From: Sclerotinia nivalis
Lineage: Eukaryota > Ascomycota > Leotiomycetes > Helotiales > Sclerotiniaceae
Direction of reading: 5' to 3'
DNA length: 64,000 bases
NCBI GenBank assembly: GCA_029531795.1
Contig: JAPEIS010000006.1
Location: 1,488,001-1,552,000, forward strand
A program made the position numbers and the translations under genes. A model generated the notes under the pieces. It was given only the letters and a program-made list of their open reading frames with translations, searched no databases and was not told the origin of the DNA. Positions 34,171-46,600 of the stretch are shown piece after piece. The stretch's first letter is position 1; the number at the start of each line of letters is the position of its first letter.

Positions 34171-37050
34171 AGGAGAGGATTTTGGACTAGTCGCGCTGCA
34201 CTCGTTGATCTAGATCATTCTGTGCTTGTTGTAAAGCCAGTGAGCTCATGGAAGACCCGACGGTAATGCACTGCGTAGCAGTAGGTGGTCCGGGAGCTGT
34301 AGACGAGTCTGCGCAGTCGTACGTCCGGTAAAGATGACCTGGCTATTGAGCGCCGATGTATCGTTACAATATATGACCTCAAGGCCACTGTATGCGTCGA
34401 AGACGTATGTATTGTAGTATAGATAGGTGAAATCTATGCTAAATTGGCTCGTGTTGGTAAGATAATTCAAAGTCTCTATGGTCTTGGGACAAGCGATAGG
34501 ATCCAAAAGTATTCATTGATATGTTTGTGCCCGCTGAAGAGTAGTTCTGAATCTCCGTGTGTGGATAGTAAGTTGGAATCACAGTGCAATCTTTTCAGCT
34601 ACAGTAATCCAGTCTATGGCTATCAATCTGGGCGAGATAGAGAATAACTCACGGAAAGCAGCACAGCGCACAATTGCCGACGGGTCCAACGCAAGTTGCA
34701 GGCAAATAGCAAATTTTGCCATTGCATGTAATAGAGTCGCTCTTCGAGGCTCAATTGCAATTGAAATCATGTGGAAATACTGGCGCTGTGATCATAGGAG
34801 AAGCCTCGTCTAAGGGCATTGCCATTGTACTGTAGATCATGCCATACAATAACGCTGGACATATGGTATGTTTGAGATAGGCAGCCATCCTCAATTGCGT
34901 GTTATGTTCATTCGAATGAAACGAGTCGAGTGAAGATCAGAGGTGAAAAGGGTTAAAAGGCGTTGAATCTAGAGCATAAATGGCACGATACAAGGCTGAG
35001 CAGAACAATCATTGTGCCACAACATAATGATGAGAATCAACAGGCGGATTTCCTGGACATTGGCATCGAAACATCTCTTTTCAAAGATCAACTGGATACA
35101 ATAATATGAAATGGAGCAGCTGTGCTCAAGTAAAAGGATGTGTTGTGCCTTCAAAGGCCACTTTTGGCGACGACAGCATGAGGAAAATGTGTCATCGTCG
35201 CCATTTTTGGTCGGCAACTAAAAGTACACTGGCACTCCTCGAGAACAGCATACAGAAGCGGCAGATAATAGGAGAAAAGAAGTAATCAACATGCTTCTGG
35301 CAGTCAGCTCTCCATTAAGTGCCCAATGAAGCAGATTCCTTCAACGTGGTCCGGAAATCGGCGTAGAAAATATGGCTTCTAAGAAGATTCCTGTTAGTTT
35401 TCCGGCATTTCTTTACGAGCGCAATGCATACCATAGCTTAAAATAGCATCCAACCACGTATTTCTTCTCGGTGGCAATTACCCCTCATCATTTGATCTCT
35501 AAGCACCATGCTGTCCCCCTGCTTGGCTTTCTCGATAAGAAATATCGTATGTTAAGTGCAGTAGATAGATTGAATATACTATATTTTATTGTCTACAAAC
35601 TTTACCTGATATATATGAGTAATTAGCTAAGCTTTTTTCTTCGATATATTTGTTATATAATTGTTCTTGATAGTATTATCGAGTATTTTTATCACTGTTG
35701 ATATCATTTCAGTGATACTATTCGCATAGTACTATTATAGTATTATATCATTCTTGCTAGTTACACTATGAGAAATAAAGACTATTTATGTTAAAAGAAA
35801 AGGAACTAGAACTCGCTAGTTATACAGCTCCCTTTATGAGGTTGATCATATGACATTCCAACAATCACATTCAGAGATCCCTAACTTCAGCACCCATTAG
35901 GAATTCCCGTTTTCTTCGTTGCATATCGCCAAATGGCCGAAGACTCAATATTCAGACCTCCGCTTCCCATCCATATCAAATACCCCATCCATTGATTATT
36001 GTCATCACTCCTAATTGACTTCATTACCTATATATCCATATACTATTCTGTAATTCATCCCTTCTCCTAAACTCGACAAAACAACCGAACTTGTTTTTTT
36101 GTATTTTAATTTTAATTTTAATTTTAATTTTTCCTTTTTTAATTAGTTTGGGCAATTGTGATAGACTTTGTAGATATAAGTATTAATTCTAGATTTTGAT
36201 TCTGGGGTATGCTGAGATAAGTATGAGGGTTATGGGAAAGGAGAAGGGTACCTGGATGGAACTATAATCAGGAAGACGAATGAGCATACTTTTTAGTACG
36301 ATTTGAGGAGGAAATATGAAAATGCGGATGTACTCGTGGGGTATATGTCGACATGTTAACGACATATGAAACGGAAACTAAGCACGGGGAAGAAAAGGCT
36401 TATCTATCTAAGGTTATGTCTCATAGATCTGAAATGACATCAAGGTAGTCGCTTTCTTTAGAGAAACTAATTTTGCAAAGAAATCAATTAGACTTTATTT
36501 TTCATATCCGATAATTCATATCTTTGTTCTGCGGAGGAAGGTAGTACAAACTAAACGATCGTATCTACCAATGTCCAAAAACGACCTCTTTAAAAAAAGG
36601 GGTTTTAGTAATGAAAAGCTTAAAGTTATTATATAATTCAAGCCCCGTTCGGCTAAAATGAGACTACTCACTTGTATAGATAATCATTAGACATAAATAC
36701 ATGCATGGACCACATATAACGTCACAATATAATAATCTATTTTACTATCATGATTAATCTTCATATAGATTTTACTATCTAAATATCCATTAGAATATAT
36801 CTATCTGAATTAATACATCACATCCTTTTTCATAAGTTGACTGACATCCTTATAATATATAATTCTTCATTGGCTTTCACTATCTACAAAGAATCTCGAA
36901 CATACATAATAAAAGTTCAAAAATCACAAATCCCCGCAAAGCAAATTCGTAAATTTGTGTTTTGAGGTTTGATATTTATAATCTTCATCTTTTACAATTA
37001 TATTTCATAGATAGTATATTCACAATTGTTGCTAAGAGATCACTTTACGT

Positions 37051-37334
37051 ATACTTGAAGAAAGGGGAGAATATTTAACAAATGAAATAATCGGAATCAT
37101 TGAACGAAAAACCCAATAAAGCAATTGATCAACAATTGACCTTTTCAGAAAAGCGAAATTGAACAAAAAATTCAACAAAGCAATTGATCTTTTTAGAAGG
37201 GTGGAGTATAGTATAGTATACTTATACTATATATACTTGAAGAAAGGGGAGAACATTTAACAAATGAAATAATTGGAATCATTGAACGAGAAATTCAACA
37301 AAGCAATTGACCGGCAATTGACCTTTTCAGGAGG
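37051..37334. repeat. Tandem duplication with ~182-bp offset
   Basis: Two copies of about 100 bp: 37051-37150 and 37233-37333, both starting ATACTTGAAGAAAGGGGAGA and ending CAATTGACCTTTTCAG. They differ by only a few substitutions. A third partial copy (AATTCAACAAAGCAATTGAT and following) lies between them near 37167. The second copy ends about 45 bp before the stop codon of the APH-like gene, so it lies in that gene's 3' untranslated region. Confidence 0.85.
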
Positions 37335-37379
37335 GCGGAGTGCAGTACAAATCAAGCTCTCTGTACCTCAAGTCACCAG

Positions 37380-38627
37380 TTATAATGCGTCAAAATCAGC
37401 ATTAGGATCATCATTCCTCCTTGGGACCAAAGAACACCGTCCTGTAATAAAAAACCTTCCCATCCTCGCAGCGTATTCAGGACGAGCCTCCCACCACAGA
37501 TCCTTCACCTCGGGCATATTATACGGCATATTTTCCAAAGTCTTCCAGACAGCCCATCTATAGTTATGAGCGTCGCCCTCTGGAATTCCCGTACGCTTCC
37601 CCTTCCTCAACTTGTGGACGATCGGCAAATCACACTCTATATCCACAGCAAACCTCGTGCGAACCCAGGCCTTCGGCACAAATCCTCCACACGACCAGTC
37701 TACAACCCCAATCGTTGGGATGGGATTATCCCGACCCTCTTCTACCAGAATGATATTATCTGGGGTCAAAAAATTGTGCGAGAAACAGAATTCGGAGAGA
37801 GCAGGTGCTAAACTTGTGTTTGCCCAGCTTTCGTGTATGTTTTCCGCGCTATATGCACTGACTCCCTCGGGCCAAGCCACCGGTAAGGAGAGATCATAAA
37901 TGCCTTTTCCCTCAACACTACCAATCTTATCACCCTTGATTTTGGACAGCTCAGAGCAAAAATCCGCGACAGCAGTTATGTAACGCCACTTATCTACATC
38001 CGAGAGAAACATCCAAGCTTGCCCCAAATCCAATCCATGAATTTGTGTTTCAAATGTGATTGATCGTTTCATTTGCACCTCATGGTGTATGACCCTTGGA
38101 ATTTTAAATCTCGAAGGAGGAAGCTTGCCCTGCATCCAGTTGAGCGTTACGTGTTCGGATGTGAGATCGTGTGAATTATAAATGAAATCCATTTTCAGGA
38201 CAGCACCATATCCAATTGCCCAAGTCGTATTGTCGAGCAACCAAGTGCGTGTATCAAGGAGTTCTACCAACGGTTCATTATGACCATCCCGGAAATAGTT
38301 TGTTGAGCGTCCTTTATATGTAGCTTTGGGCGGTGGGAAAGGAGCATCCGTGATATGATAGCTGGAATTGTCCTTTTCATCGTACCAATCTGCAGAGGGG
38401 GATGGGCCTTCGGTGCGCCGCAGGATGAGATTACAGATTAGCCATGCGTCGCGTTCGCCGTCTATCTCTTTGATACTCTCATTCATAGCCCAGGTGCCAT
38501 TTTGGATGCGCCATCTACGATCATTTTCTTCTTCGTTGTAGCATGCGTTGGGTTTATACCAATTGCGCCAAATGTTTTCGTGCGTGGGAAACCATTGGCT
38601 TTCTGACCACGGACCTTCTTCTGCCAT
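37380..38627 (-). CDS. APH-like phosphotransferase family protein with altered catalytic loop
   Basis: 415 residues, single exon, with an ATG at 38627. The fold resembles the fungal aminoglycoside phosphotransferase/choline kinase-like family: an acidic Trp-rich N-lobe (AWLICNLILRR), an N/C-lobe hinge region (VIHHEVQMKRSITFETQI), the catalytic loop FSHNFLTPDNIILVEEG (about 286-302) and the metal-binding segment IGVVDWSCGGFVP (about 313). The canonical loop is H-x-D-x(4)-N; here it reads H-N-F-L-T-P-D-N, with Phe where the catalytic Asp should be, while the second Asp (VVDW) is kept. It may therefore be a pseudo-kinase, or use the Asp two positions before Asn. The substrate is unknown. No intron is needed. 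Confidence 0.8.
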   Translation of the reverse strand: MAEEGPWSESQWFPTHENIWRNWYKPNACYNEEENDRRWRIQNGTWAMNESIKEIDGERDAWLICNLILRRTEGPSPSADWYDEKDNSSYHITDAPFPPPKATYKGRSTNYFRDGHNEPLVELLDTRTWLLDNTTWAIGYGAVLKMDFIYNSHDLTSEHVTLNWMQGKLPPSRFKIPRVIHHEVQMKRSITFETQIHGLDLGQAWMFLSDVDKWRYITAVADFCSELSKIKGDKIGSVEGKGIYDLSLPVAWPEGVSAYSAENIHESWANTSLAPALSEFCFSHNFLTPDNIILVEEGRDNPIPTIGVVDWSCGGFVPKAWVRTRFAVDIECDLPIVHKLRKGKRTGIPEGDAHNYRWAVWKTLENMPYNMPEVKDLWWEARPEYAARMGRFFITGRCSLVPRRNDDPNADFDAL

Positions 38628-40397
38628 TTTCGATTGATAATATCTGATTGCTGAAAGATTGTATGTATATATGTTGATTTGTGATAAAGCTGAGTTGAGA
38701 ATGTACTGTATAAGGAAATTGTGGAGATCGCGGGACGTCTTATTTATACACCTTTCGCTTGAAAGAAACAGAATGACCCGTCAAATAAAGTGTTTTTTTC
38801 TTCAACACTATCAGATTGTGGAAGATAAAGAAAAAGGTGCTTTCAACAAAATAAATCTTTTACTTTACTAATACTTTTAGAATATGAAGTATAAAGAAAG
38901 AGTTGTGAATGTGGAATCATTGTTGTGATCAATGAACTTGATAAAGGGTATTATAATCAACTAAAGTAATCTAAATAAAGACTATTCAAGGTTTGTCTAT
39001 ACAATGGGTTAGAGTTGGATAGTATATATCATGATCAATGGGATTCTTTCCAATATGCACAAAGATATGCATAAAGAAATGGAGCACACCATTCAGGTTG
39101 GTTATTGCAGTAGGACAGGCCGTTTAGGCTATTACATGAAAGATTAAAAAGGGTCCTGTGGCCGAAGCAAGTACAAAGAACCTCAAATGCAAACTTCTGC
39201 TTTCATTTGAACTTTTATTCTAAAAAAAAATAGCTCATTTCCTTGTGTAAGAACTTAGTACTGGCAAATTGAAGATCAAGATCGAGATTGAATGAATTAA
39301 CACTAGTTAATTAAATATTGTTAATAGTTTCTTTAGTGAGTAACTGGATAAAATTTCTTTCAAAACGGTAGGGGGTCGCTAAGGTGATGCAGACCGGGCG
39401 ATTGGCTAGCTTGTCACCCGGAGGCAGTGTTCTACTTCTTCCCTCCCCTTCTCCCTTATCTTGTGGAATAGAAGGGGATCCGTAATGCTCATTATCAAGA
39501 GCGGAAGGGAGTGGTTGATTTTTTTTCGTATAGGAATGAGAAAAAGATATTTGAATCGACATCAGGAATGAAAGAAGAGAAGTAGGAAAAAAGGGTGAAA
39601 ATAGAAAATTAGAAATTGGTTTTAGAAAATGCCTGAAATATTCAAAATTTTGATATACTTTATATATAAAATGAAATCATTTGAAAAGCTATAATGTTTA
39701 AAATAGAAATCGAAATTGAAATGATATGATCCTTATTAGTACTAACTATATCAAAAAAGAATTTCCTTATGTATTCATCACCTCAAAACATCACTCTAAT
39801 TATACTCTCTTCTATTTTTAAATTAAAAGAGAATACCATATTTCAAATATTCAAAAGTAGGAAAGAGACAAGAAAGGGGGGAAGAGGTTGAGAAAGGGAG
39901 TTCTAAGGAGGGGAGAAGTATAACATTGCCTGAGGCTATTTTAGAGCTGCCTGCCCGGAAGCGTCTGCTTCTATTTTTCTAAGGTTCTGACACTACATCT
40001 GATATTTTCGATGGCGGACCAGGATGCCTGTATGAATAAGGTGATAGGAAATGACTGATTGCACTAAACTAGGCACAAAGGGAATATTGTAGGTATAAAT
40101 ATTGAATCAAGACACTGACTACCAAACTTTCATTTTAGGTAAACAGCAATGCAGGAGGATGCTGCAGTGAAAACAAATGCGAAAGATATAGTCTGGATCA
40201 TCCTGTAAAAATGGAAATGGAAAAACTTTTTTTTTTTTCTTTTTTGCGATGGAGACAACCCAGTTGGTACATCTTATGAGGTTTTGCAATTTCCAAGAAC
40301 TCCTACACTTCAGACAATACTGCTGTACAGGCCCGACCCTTCGCTAACCAGTAGCTCAGAGTCTCCTTCTCATCCGACGACTGTCCCAAACTCTTGA
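38628..40397. other. AT-rich intergenic region
   Basis: 1.8 kb with only short frames, containing the promoter of the APH-like gene at its left end. Base composition is AT-rich with poly-purine islands near 39840-39920. No gene or named element seen. Confidence 0.5.
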
Positions 40398-40670
40398 CTA
40401 GCCAGTAACTCCGGGTAGCCCTGGCGATGGATGGGCAGCAACTCCGGGTAGCGCTGGTGGTGGAGGACTGGGATCCCACCAAGGATCGCTATCATTTCTC
40501 ATTAGCATCAACACTTTTTTCATAAGATAGCTGAAATCCATTATATACCTGGGTGGAGGATGCACATGGACACTGCATACAATGCCATCGCTGTCACGCT
40601 CTTGGCATCTTTGCCCTGTCATGTTTATCTGAAGTTCACGATATCCTCTGCATCTAGCAGGTGAGGGCAT
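40398..40670 (-). CDS. Tiny two-exon gene candidate, Pro-rich C-terminus
   Basis: ATG at 40670; exons 40670-40549 and 40497-40398 joined over a 51-bp intron (donor GTATAT, acceptor AATGAG) give 73 residues. The N-terminal part has three cysteines (MPSPARCRGYRELQ, GQRCQERD, DGIVCSVHVHPPPR). The C-terminus is Pro/Gly-rich, with two near-repeats ALPGVAAHPSP and GLPGVTG. The unspliced frame is also open and would add 17 residues. No signal peptide or known domain. The intron is credible but the gene could be chance. Confidence 0.4.
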   Translation of the reverse strand: MPSPARCRGYRELQINMTGQRCQERDSDGIVCSVHVHPPPRYIMDFSYLMKKVLMLMRNDSDPWWDPSPPPPALPGVAAHPSPGLPGVTG

Positions 40671-43600
40671 CTTTGCTAGCTGTTGTTCGAAAGGTAAATT
40701 GGTGAATGATTTGGGAGATGTATTGGAATGCGCTATGTGTTGAGTAAGGATGGCTACAGTGGGAGGATAATTCGAAAAGTTTGATTGAGTGGTTGATGGA
40801 TATATGAATGTTTCACAGAGAGAGAGAGAGAACTCTGAAGAGGAACCCGAATTCAACTGTAGAGCTTCTACTCGCTTTAAATGTAGAAATTTCTTTATAC
40901 CATTCTACGATTCAAAATGCTCAAGGGTGTGGAACATGCAGTATTACCTGTCCCTTGAGTTCCTTTTACAGCTAGAAAAAGGCTTAGCTCAGAGAGGTCG
41001 AAACAGAGGTCTGAATGTGAAGGATATAAAGAAAACAGTGTATTATGTTTCATTCAACAGAGCCGAATTTGTTATGTAAAGATTTGACATAAACTCATTG
41101 ACTATCAATCAGACTAACTCTCATAGGAATTGCATAATCTCAAAAATTATGAAATGGGAATGCCTTCATTGATACCTTTGTAATACCCTGCAGCATACCC
41201 TGTGACAGACACTCGATTCTGTGCTGTAAGAACAATCAATATGAAATATCTCATCGAAAGTCACTGACTCCTGGGAATACGTACTTGATTCCTCATAATT
41301 GAGCAGGTTAATTTACCAATCCGTTGCTGGCCTACTGCATAACAGAATTATCTCTGGCGACAAAATAATTCTAAAGTCAGAGAGGACAAGAAGTATGTGA
41401 TCACACATCGAAAAAATTGCACTCAGCAAGATAATGGACCAATACACACATTACAGATGGAACTCAACATCCAGGTGTGATGTCGAAGTTTGGTATTTTC
41501 CTCTCTTTCACAGAAATGCCTGGATGCCCATTCTCATATAGTATATTAATAAATGGTGTCTTTGGTCTACTGGAATAAGAATATCCTGAGGACACTAATT
41601 AGCATTGGCAATTCTAGCAAGTTTGCAAGGAGCTCTTTACTTTGTCTATATAATCTTGGGCAAAATTGTTACTTGCAAGATACCTAAGACTTGTCTTGGT
41701 CCTAAGGAGACAGAGACCACTAATACTCCAGAATTACTAAGTTATGATGCCATTTAACAACATTTAACAACATCTAGAATTCCCTCCACCATCTCAGATG
41801 AACTACCTGACAGCCAAGAGCAATATGAGAAACCATAATATAAATTTCAAGCAGCCATTTCAAAGGTACAAAGCAATAGTTGACAGAATCTTGGGCGTAG
41901 ACTGGACTGAGGGAGCTAAAATAAGCCACGATATAAAACTCAGTAAAGCAAACGTGTTGGTAACAGGAGCAAACCCCAAAAATAGAACGAAATCACGTGC
42001 GCACACACACCATCTTGGCCCATCTCCTCCAAGCCAGCTGGACTCGGGACATCAGACTCATCAACGCACCCACCTAGAATGCGCCAGAAGGGCAAAAAGC
42101 CATTTCCACATTCTCCAGCCTTGACGCCTTGGTAAAAGTTCTTCTCAATAAAGCCATGCAATTTTTCTACGCCACGAGCGCCATGATGCACTGACTCGGC
42201 AGGTAGGCAGGTATTTTATTTTAAAGACGGAAACCGACACCGATTCACCGCACCGCACCGCACCGCACAGGGTATCGGTACTTACCGCAGGAGGGATGAA
42301 GATGAAAGGGGAAAATGGGTGATATTCAACCGTTGTCATAGAAGAAAAAAGGGAAACAAGAATGGGAGAGGGCCGTTTTGATTTTGATGAGAGGGTAGGT
42401 ATAAGTAAGTATAAGCAAGTATAAGCATAAGCATGAATATTACTAATATTCATGGGTGAAATTGTGATGGAAGTATAATAATACCGGTACAATAATGCGA
42501 TAATACTACCAATTAAAAAGTTGTATCGTTTTATGAATACCCAGTCAGTATACCAGTATCCTAGGTACGTATGCTCCCATACTCCTTCATTTTCTCATCC
42601 TAAATACCTACCTAGTAAGGAGATTTATTTTGAAAAATTTAGTTACTTATTTGTAACCTAATGGTTGTTGTCCGTTGTTGTCGCCGTTGTTTCATGTTTC
42701 ATGTTCGAGGGAAGTAGGCACTAGGTAATAGTCTGTGCCTAGTCTAGTCTAGTCTAGTCCCTTAACCTCAACAAAAAGAATTTATCAACCCCCTCATCGA
42801 AAAATCTAGATATATATAGAACTATACACCGGTATCTGCTGGAAATCGAGCGTTCAGCGTTCAGCGTATCATTTCCAAAGCCAAGTATGCTTACCCGAAG
42901 AGCGAGGCTTTAGGGCTCGGGGATTTTCACTCCCCCCTAAGGTAGGTACGAGTAGGTACTGATTTGCGATCAATATGAGATGAGATCTCAATATGCGATA
43001 CTCCGTAAGATGCGTATACTCTGTGTGTGGATTTGAATGTGGATGTACTCAAATGAATGCGCGAGTACGAGTAATGAGTAAAGAGTAACGAGTCGGAGCA
43101 ATGAGTAATGTATTCTTTGTAATCTCTAGACCAGGTGTCTGGTAAGGTTGGCATGGGGTAAATTGCCCCGGACCCATAGCAACTTTGAGTTTTGCTGTGT
43201 CCATACTCAAGTACTCGTGTACGGTATGTTAAAAAGACGGAAAACTATGCGTACAGGTGAATGAGTACAGGTGCAAAATACAGGACGGGCTTTTACGGAG
43301 TGCATACATTGTCCAGAGTACATATTTCCAATTTTCATAGGGTTCAGGGCTGAATTGCTGATGTTCGGGTAATATTCTTTAGGGGGAGGGAGGGTCGCCG
43401 ATGTTACTCTGTTTCTTAACTTGTTACCTACCCAGGTTAATATTGAAGGATATTGATTGATTACATGATGTTACCTACCTACAGATAGGTACTAGGCAGA
43501 TATTGAGAACGTTTCGGAATGTTCGGTAGCTAGGTATTAGCTAGGTAGTTAGCTGTTAGTAACAGTTATAGAGATTGAAGATCATTACGGAGTAGATATG

Positions 43601-46600
43601 AGATGAGTGAGGAAATTAAAAAGATACCCCATCTGTATCATCAGCATTGCCTTGATTGATTTTTCCGTTGCCAAGTACTCACTACTCATCCATCTTCAAA
43701 CTGTAAAAAAAAAAGAATGTGAAGAAGATGAACGCCTAGAAATTAAAAGTAGGGAATGTCCCTGTCAAATAATCCGATACAAATGAATCCAGAACTTTTG
43801 ATTGGCATTATGAGAAGTACGATGATGAGATATTAATTAGAAACATTGGAACCGTGCCAAGTGTTCCGTATATTCAAAGGATCGCAGATGAATCGATCAA
43901 GACAGAGTTTTCCCTGTCGTGAGAGATGGAGAAATGGAGGTGCTGTGGTTGATTGAAACGTAGTTGATGGAACCATAGTTGATGGAATGTTAGAAACGGG
44001 TATTACAAGATTGATGGATCGATCTTGCTGAAGGAAATACTACCTACCCGCTGTATAACTTAGCTACCTACTCGATGTAAAAGCAGGTAGGCAAGATTTA
44101 ATTTATTTTCATCTCATCTGCATATTGAACGGCGAGGTGTACCAGTATTTCAAGCTTACACGAACGAACCATGACGATCTTACCCGCACTCACTTCAATG
44201 AACCCTCGAGTTTCTGGTCCTAACATGGTAATTTATATGCTATGTTACCTAGGTACTCATTGAAGAAAATCTGATTAGATGACAGTGCGACTTGAGAATT
44301 GATATAGTTACAAAGGGCCAGAACTTTTTCATCCGAAGATATTTATTTTCGTCGTTTAGAAAGTTCAGGTTAGAGAACTCTCGGGGCTTTTTTTTGACCT
44401 GTCGATCAATCACCTGAACACCCTTTTTCTTCAAACTTTCATCCTTATGAAACGTACAAATGCTATGCTTCAGCTGATCTCGTCGTTTCGCATTTTCGCA
44501 GTTTCGAAATGGTAATATATATGTATGTCATGATAATTTTACAATATTGAGTGGTCTTATCAATATCAAGTTCCCCACGAGGAAAAAGAGATGTTCACCC
44601 TCCAATTTTAGTCTCTTTTCTTGTACTCCGAACTCAGCTGCAGCGGCTTAAATGCAGGTACGAATGCTTTGGAGAGCTGATCCTTACATACCTACATGGT
44701 AAGCCTTTCACGAAAATCCTTATTTATAAGGCTCTCATACAGAACAGAGTGAGATCAAAAGTCTCCTCTGAATTTTTGAACCAATCGTAATGGATTCCGG
44801 TAACGTTACCGCTAATTTTCTCATGGGGGTGTACTCGAGTATACGCACAGATCAATGATCACGATCACTGATCAATACCCACCATACCCACCATCAGGCA
44901 GGAGGTAGCTTTCACTTTCCTAGAACATACCTAGTAGATGTAGGTATTTCTTTTCTTTCCTCACAAATCTCCAACTATCTAGGTACTAGGTAATAGGTAC
45001 CTATCCATCGTGAGAATTTCCCCTTCCAAATATGTTAACATATGCCATAAGCAAAAGATAGACGCAGCATTAATTCTATTAAACAAAGTATTATGCCATA
45101 TAACATCAAAATTATATCGTCGTACCTCTTATATGCGTTCATACTCCTATTTCGCGAACCAATATCCATTAGTACGTACCTGAGCTAAAGTTGTCAACAG
45201 AACAGGGAATATCCATATGATCAGCATGCCAAAAAATCAAACCGCATCATGACAAACCAAAGCACTACCATAAGTACACTAAAGTACACTAAAGTACACT
45301 AAAGTACACTAAAGTACACTACGACACACTACAACACACTACAACACACTACAACACACCACAACACACTACGACACCGTATCCATTCACACAGACGGTG
45401 ACAGACCCCATCAAAAGATAGAAAGTGCTGTAAATAGAGAAAAAGTTTAAACACACAGATGATATCCAAATAAAAATATAGCAATCGACCATCAATCATC
45501 CACCTTCTTGCTCTCGTCTTTTCTCTCCATCTTTGGCTAATCTGATCTCCATTGCATCTAGCCCGAAAGAGATATTCCTGTCCGCATGCTTCATGCATCG
45601 TCACACATACATTCAGACCGGCATATATACATAATATTGAATAAAATTGCGAAAGAAAAGTCTTGGAAGATATCAAAAAAGTCACCGCCACATTGCTCTG
45701 AAATTCGGTCGGTTCTACATAGATACTAGATTGTCATTCATCAACTCGATACAATCGCACATCCACATCCATCCATACAGACCCAAAAAAAGTTTACCCC
45801 TCCACCCCTCCACCCGTCCTCAAAATCCAAAGTCCCTGTTCGAAAACGATCATTTCAACCGAAATTGATCCTCAGCCTCAACCTCAAGCATCATAAGATA
45901 TCAAAATCAATATCTCACTCACCACCACAACGACAATCAAATCAGGCAGCTTCCTTACCTTCCTTACGCATCATCCTCCGGACCCCCCCTCCTCATCTTC
46001 CTATTGGCCGCCCAACCACTACACACATAATTTCCCCAAAATCGAAAAAAAATATATCGATATCATTTATAGCCTTCCCCGCATCATTATTGCTTCATAG
46101 CCTGCAGCGCTGCAGAAACATTGCATTGCGGTCGTTGTTTACGAGCACCGTCGCCATCCATACCCCAGCTATCAAACAAGTAACTTGCACTTACATTTAT
46201 TTCTTTCCTCCGCAATTCAACTTGCATCCTGCTTCCTGGCCATTTGCATTCTTTTATTTAGGGCTTTTGATATCCAATCCCCTTTCCATCTTTGCATCTA
46301 TACATGCGACCCTAGTCCTGGTATCATACATACACACATCAATCCTCTGCTTATATACTGCCCTAAAGATAAATGACGCGACGAATTAGTTAGAGCGACG
46401 CGTGAAGAGTGGAAAGTCAACAAGAGAAAGCTTCACCGTTTGCATTTTCCATCCTATTATCATTTTATTGTCTGGAGAATAATCCCTCATTTTCTTCATT
46501 TCCCATTGATTTGATTCCTTCTCTTCTTCTCTGAATGTTCCGTACCGGGGAGGAATACGACATTTGATATTGAATTGAAGATTTTTATAACATTCGATCC

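Larger units (their letters stand above)
33098..37379. other. Long, increasingly AT-rich intergenic region
   Basis: 4.3 kb with no convincing gene. The first part holds the GABA transaminase promoter and a GCTGTT repeat. An 86-codon minus-strand frame at 34246-34506 and a nearby signal-like segment near 34700 could be pieces of a small secreted protein, but no splice model holds. From about 35540 to 37050 the DNA is strongly AT-rich with no long frames. The end carries a tandem duplication. Confidence 0.5.

Noticed and set aside
41940..42191. Minus-strand frame with a protein-like segment (VEKLHGFIEKNFYQGVKAG)
   Set aside because: Starts without an ATG, no upstream exon could be joined, and the surrounding DNA is simple-sequence rich. 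Not enough to call a gene.
45271..45378. CRISPR-like regular repeats
   Set aside because: Units are directly adjacent 10-mers without spacers; this is a minisatellite in a eukaryotic genome.
45865..46389. 174-codon frame with hydrophobic C-terminus
   Set aside because: Starts at TTG, follows a C/T-rich region and has no domain or conserved look; several overlapping frames are equally open.
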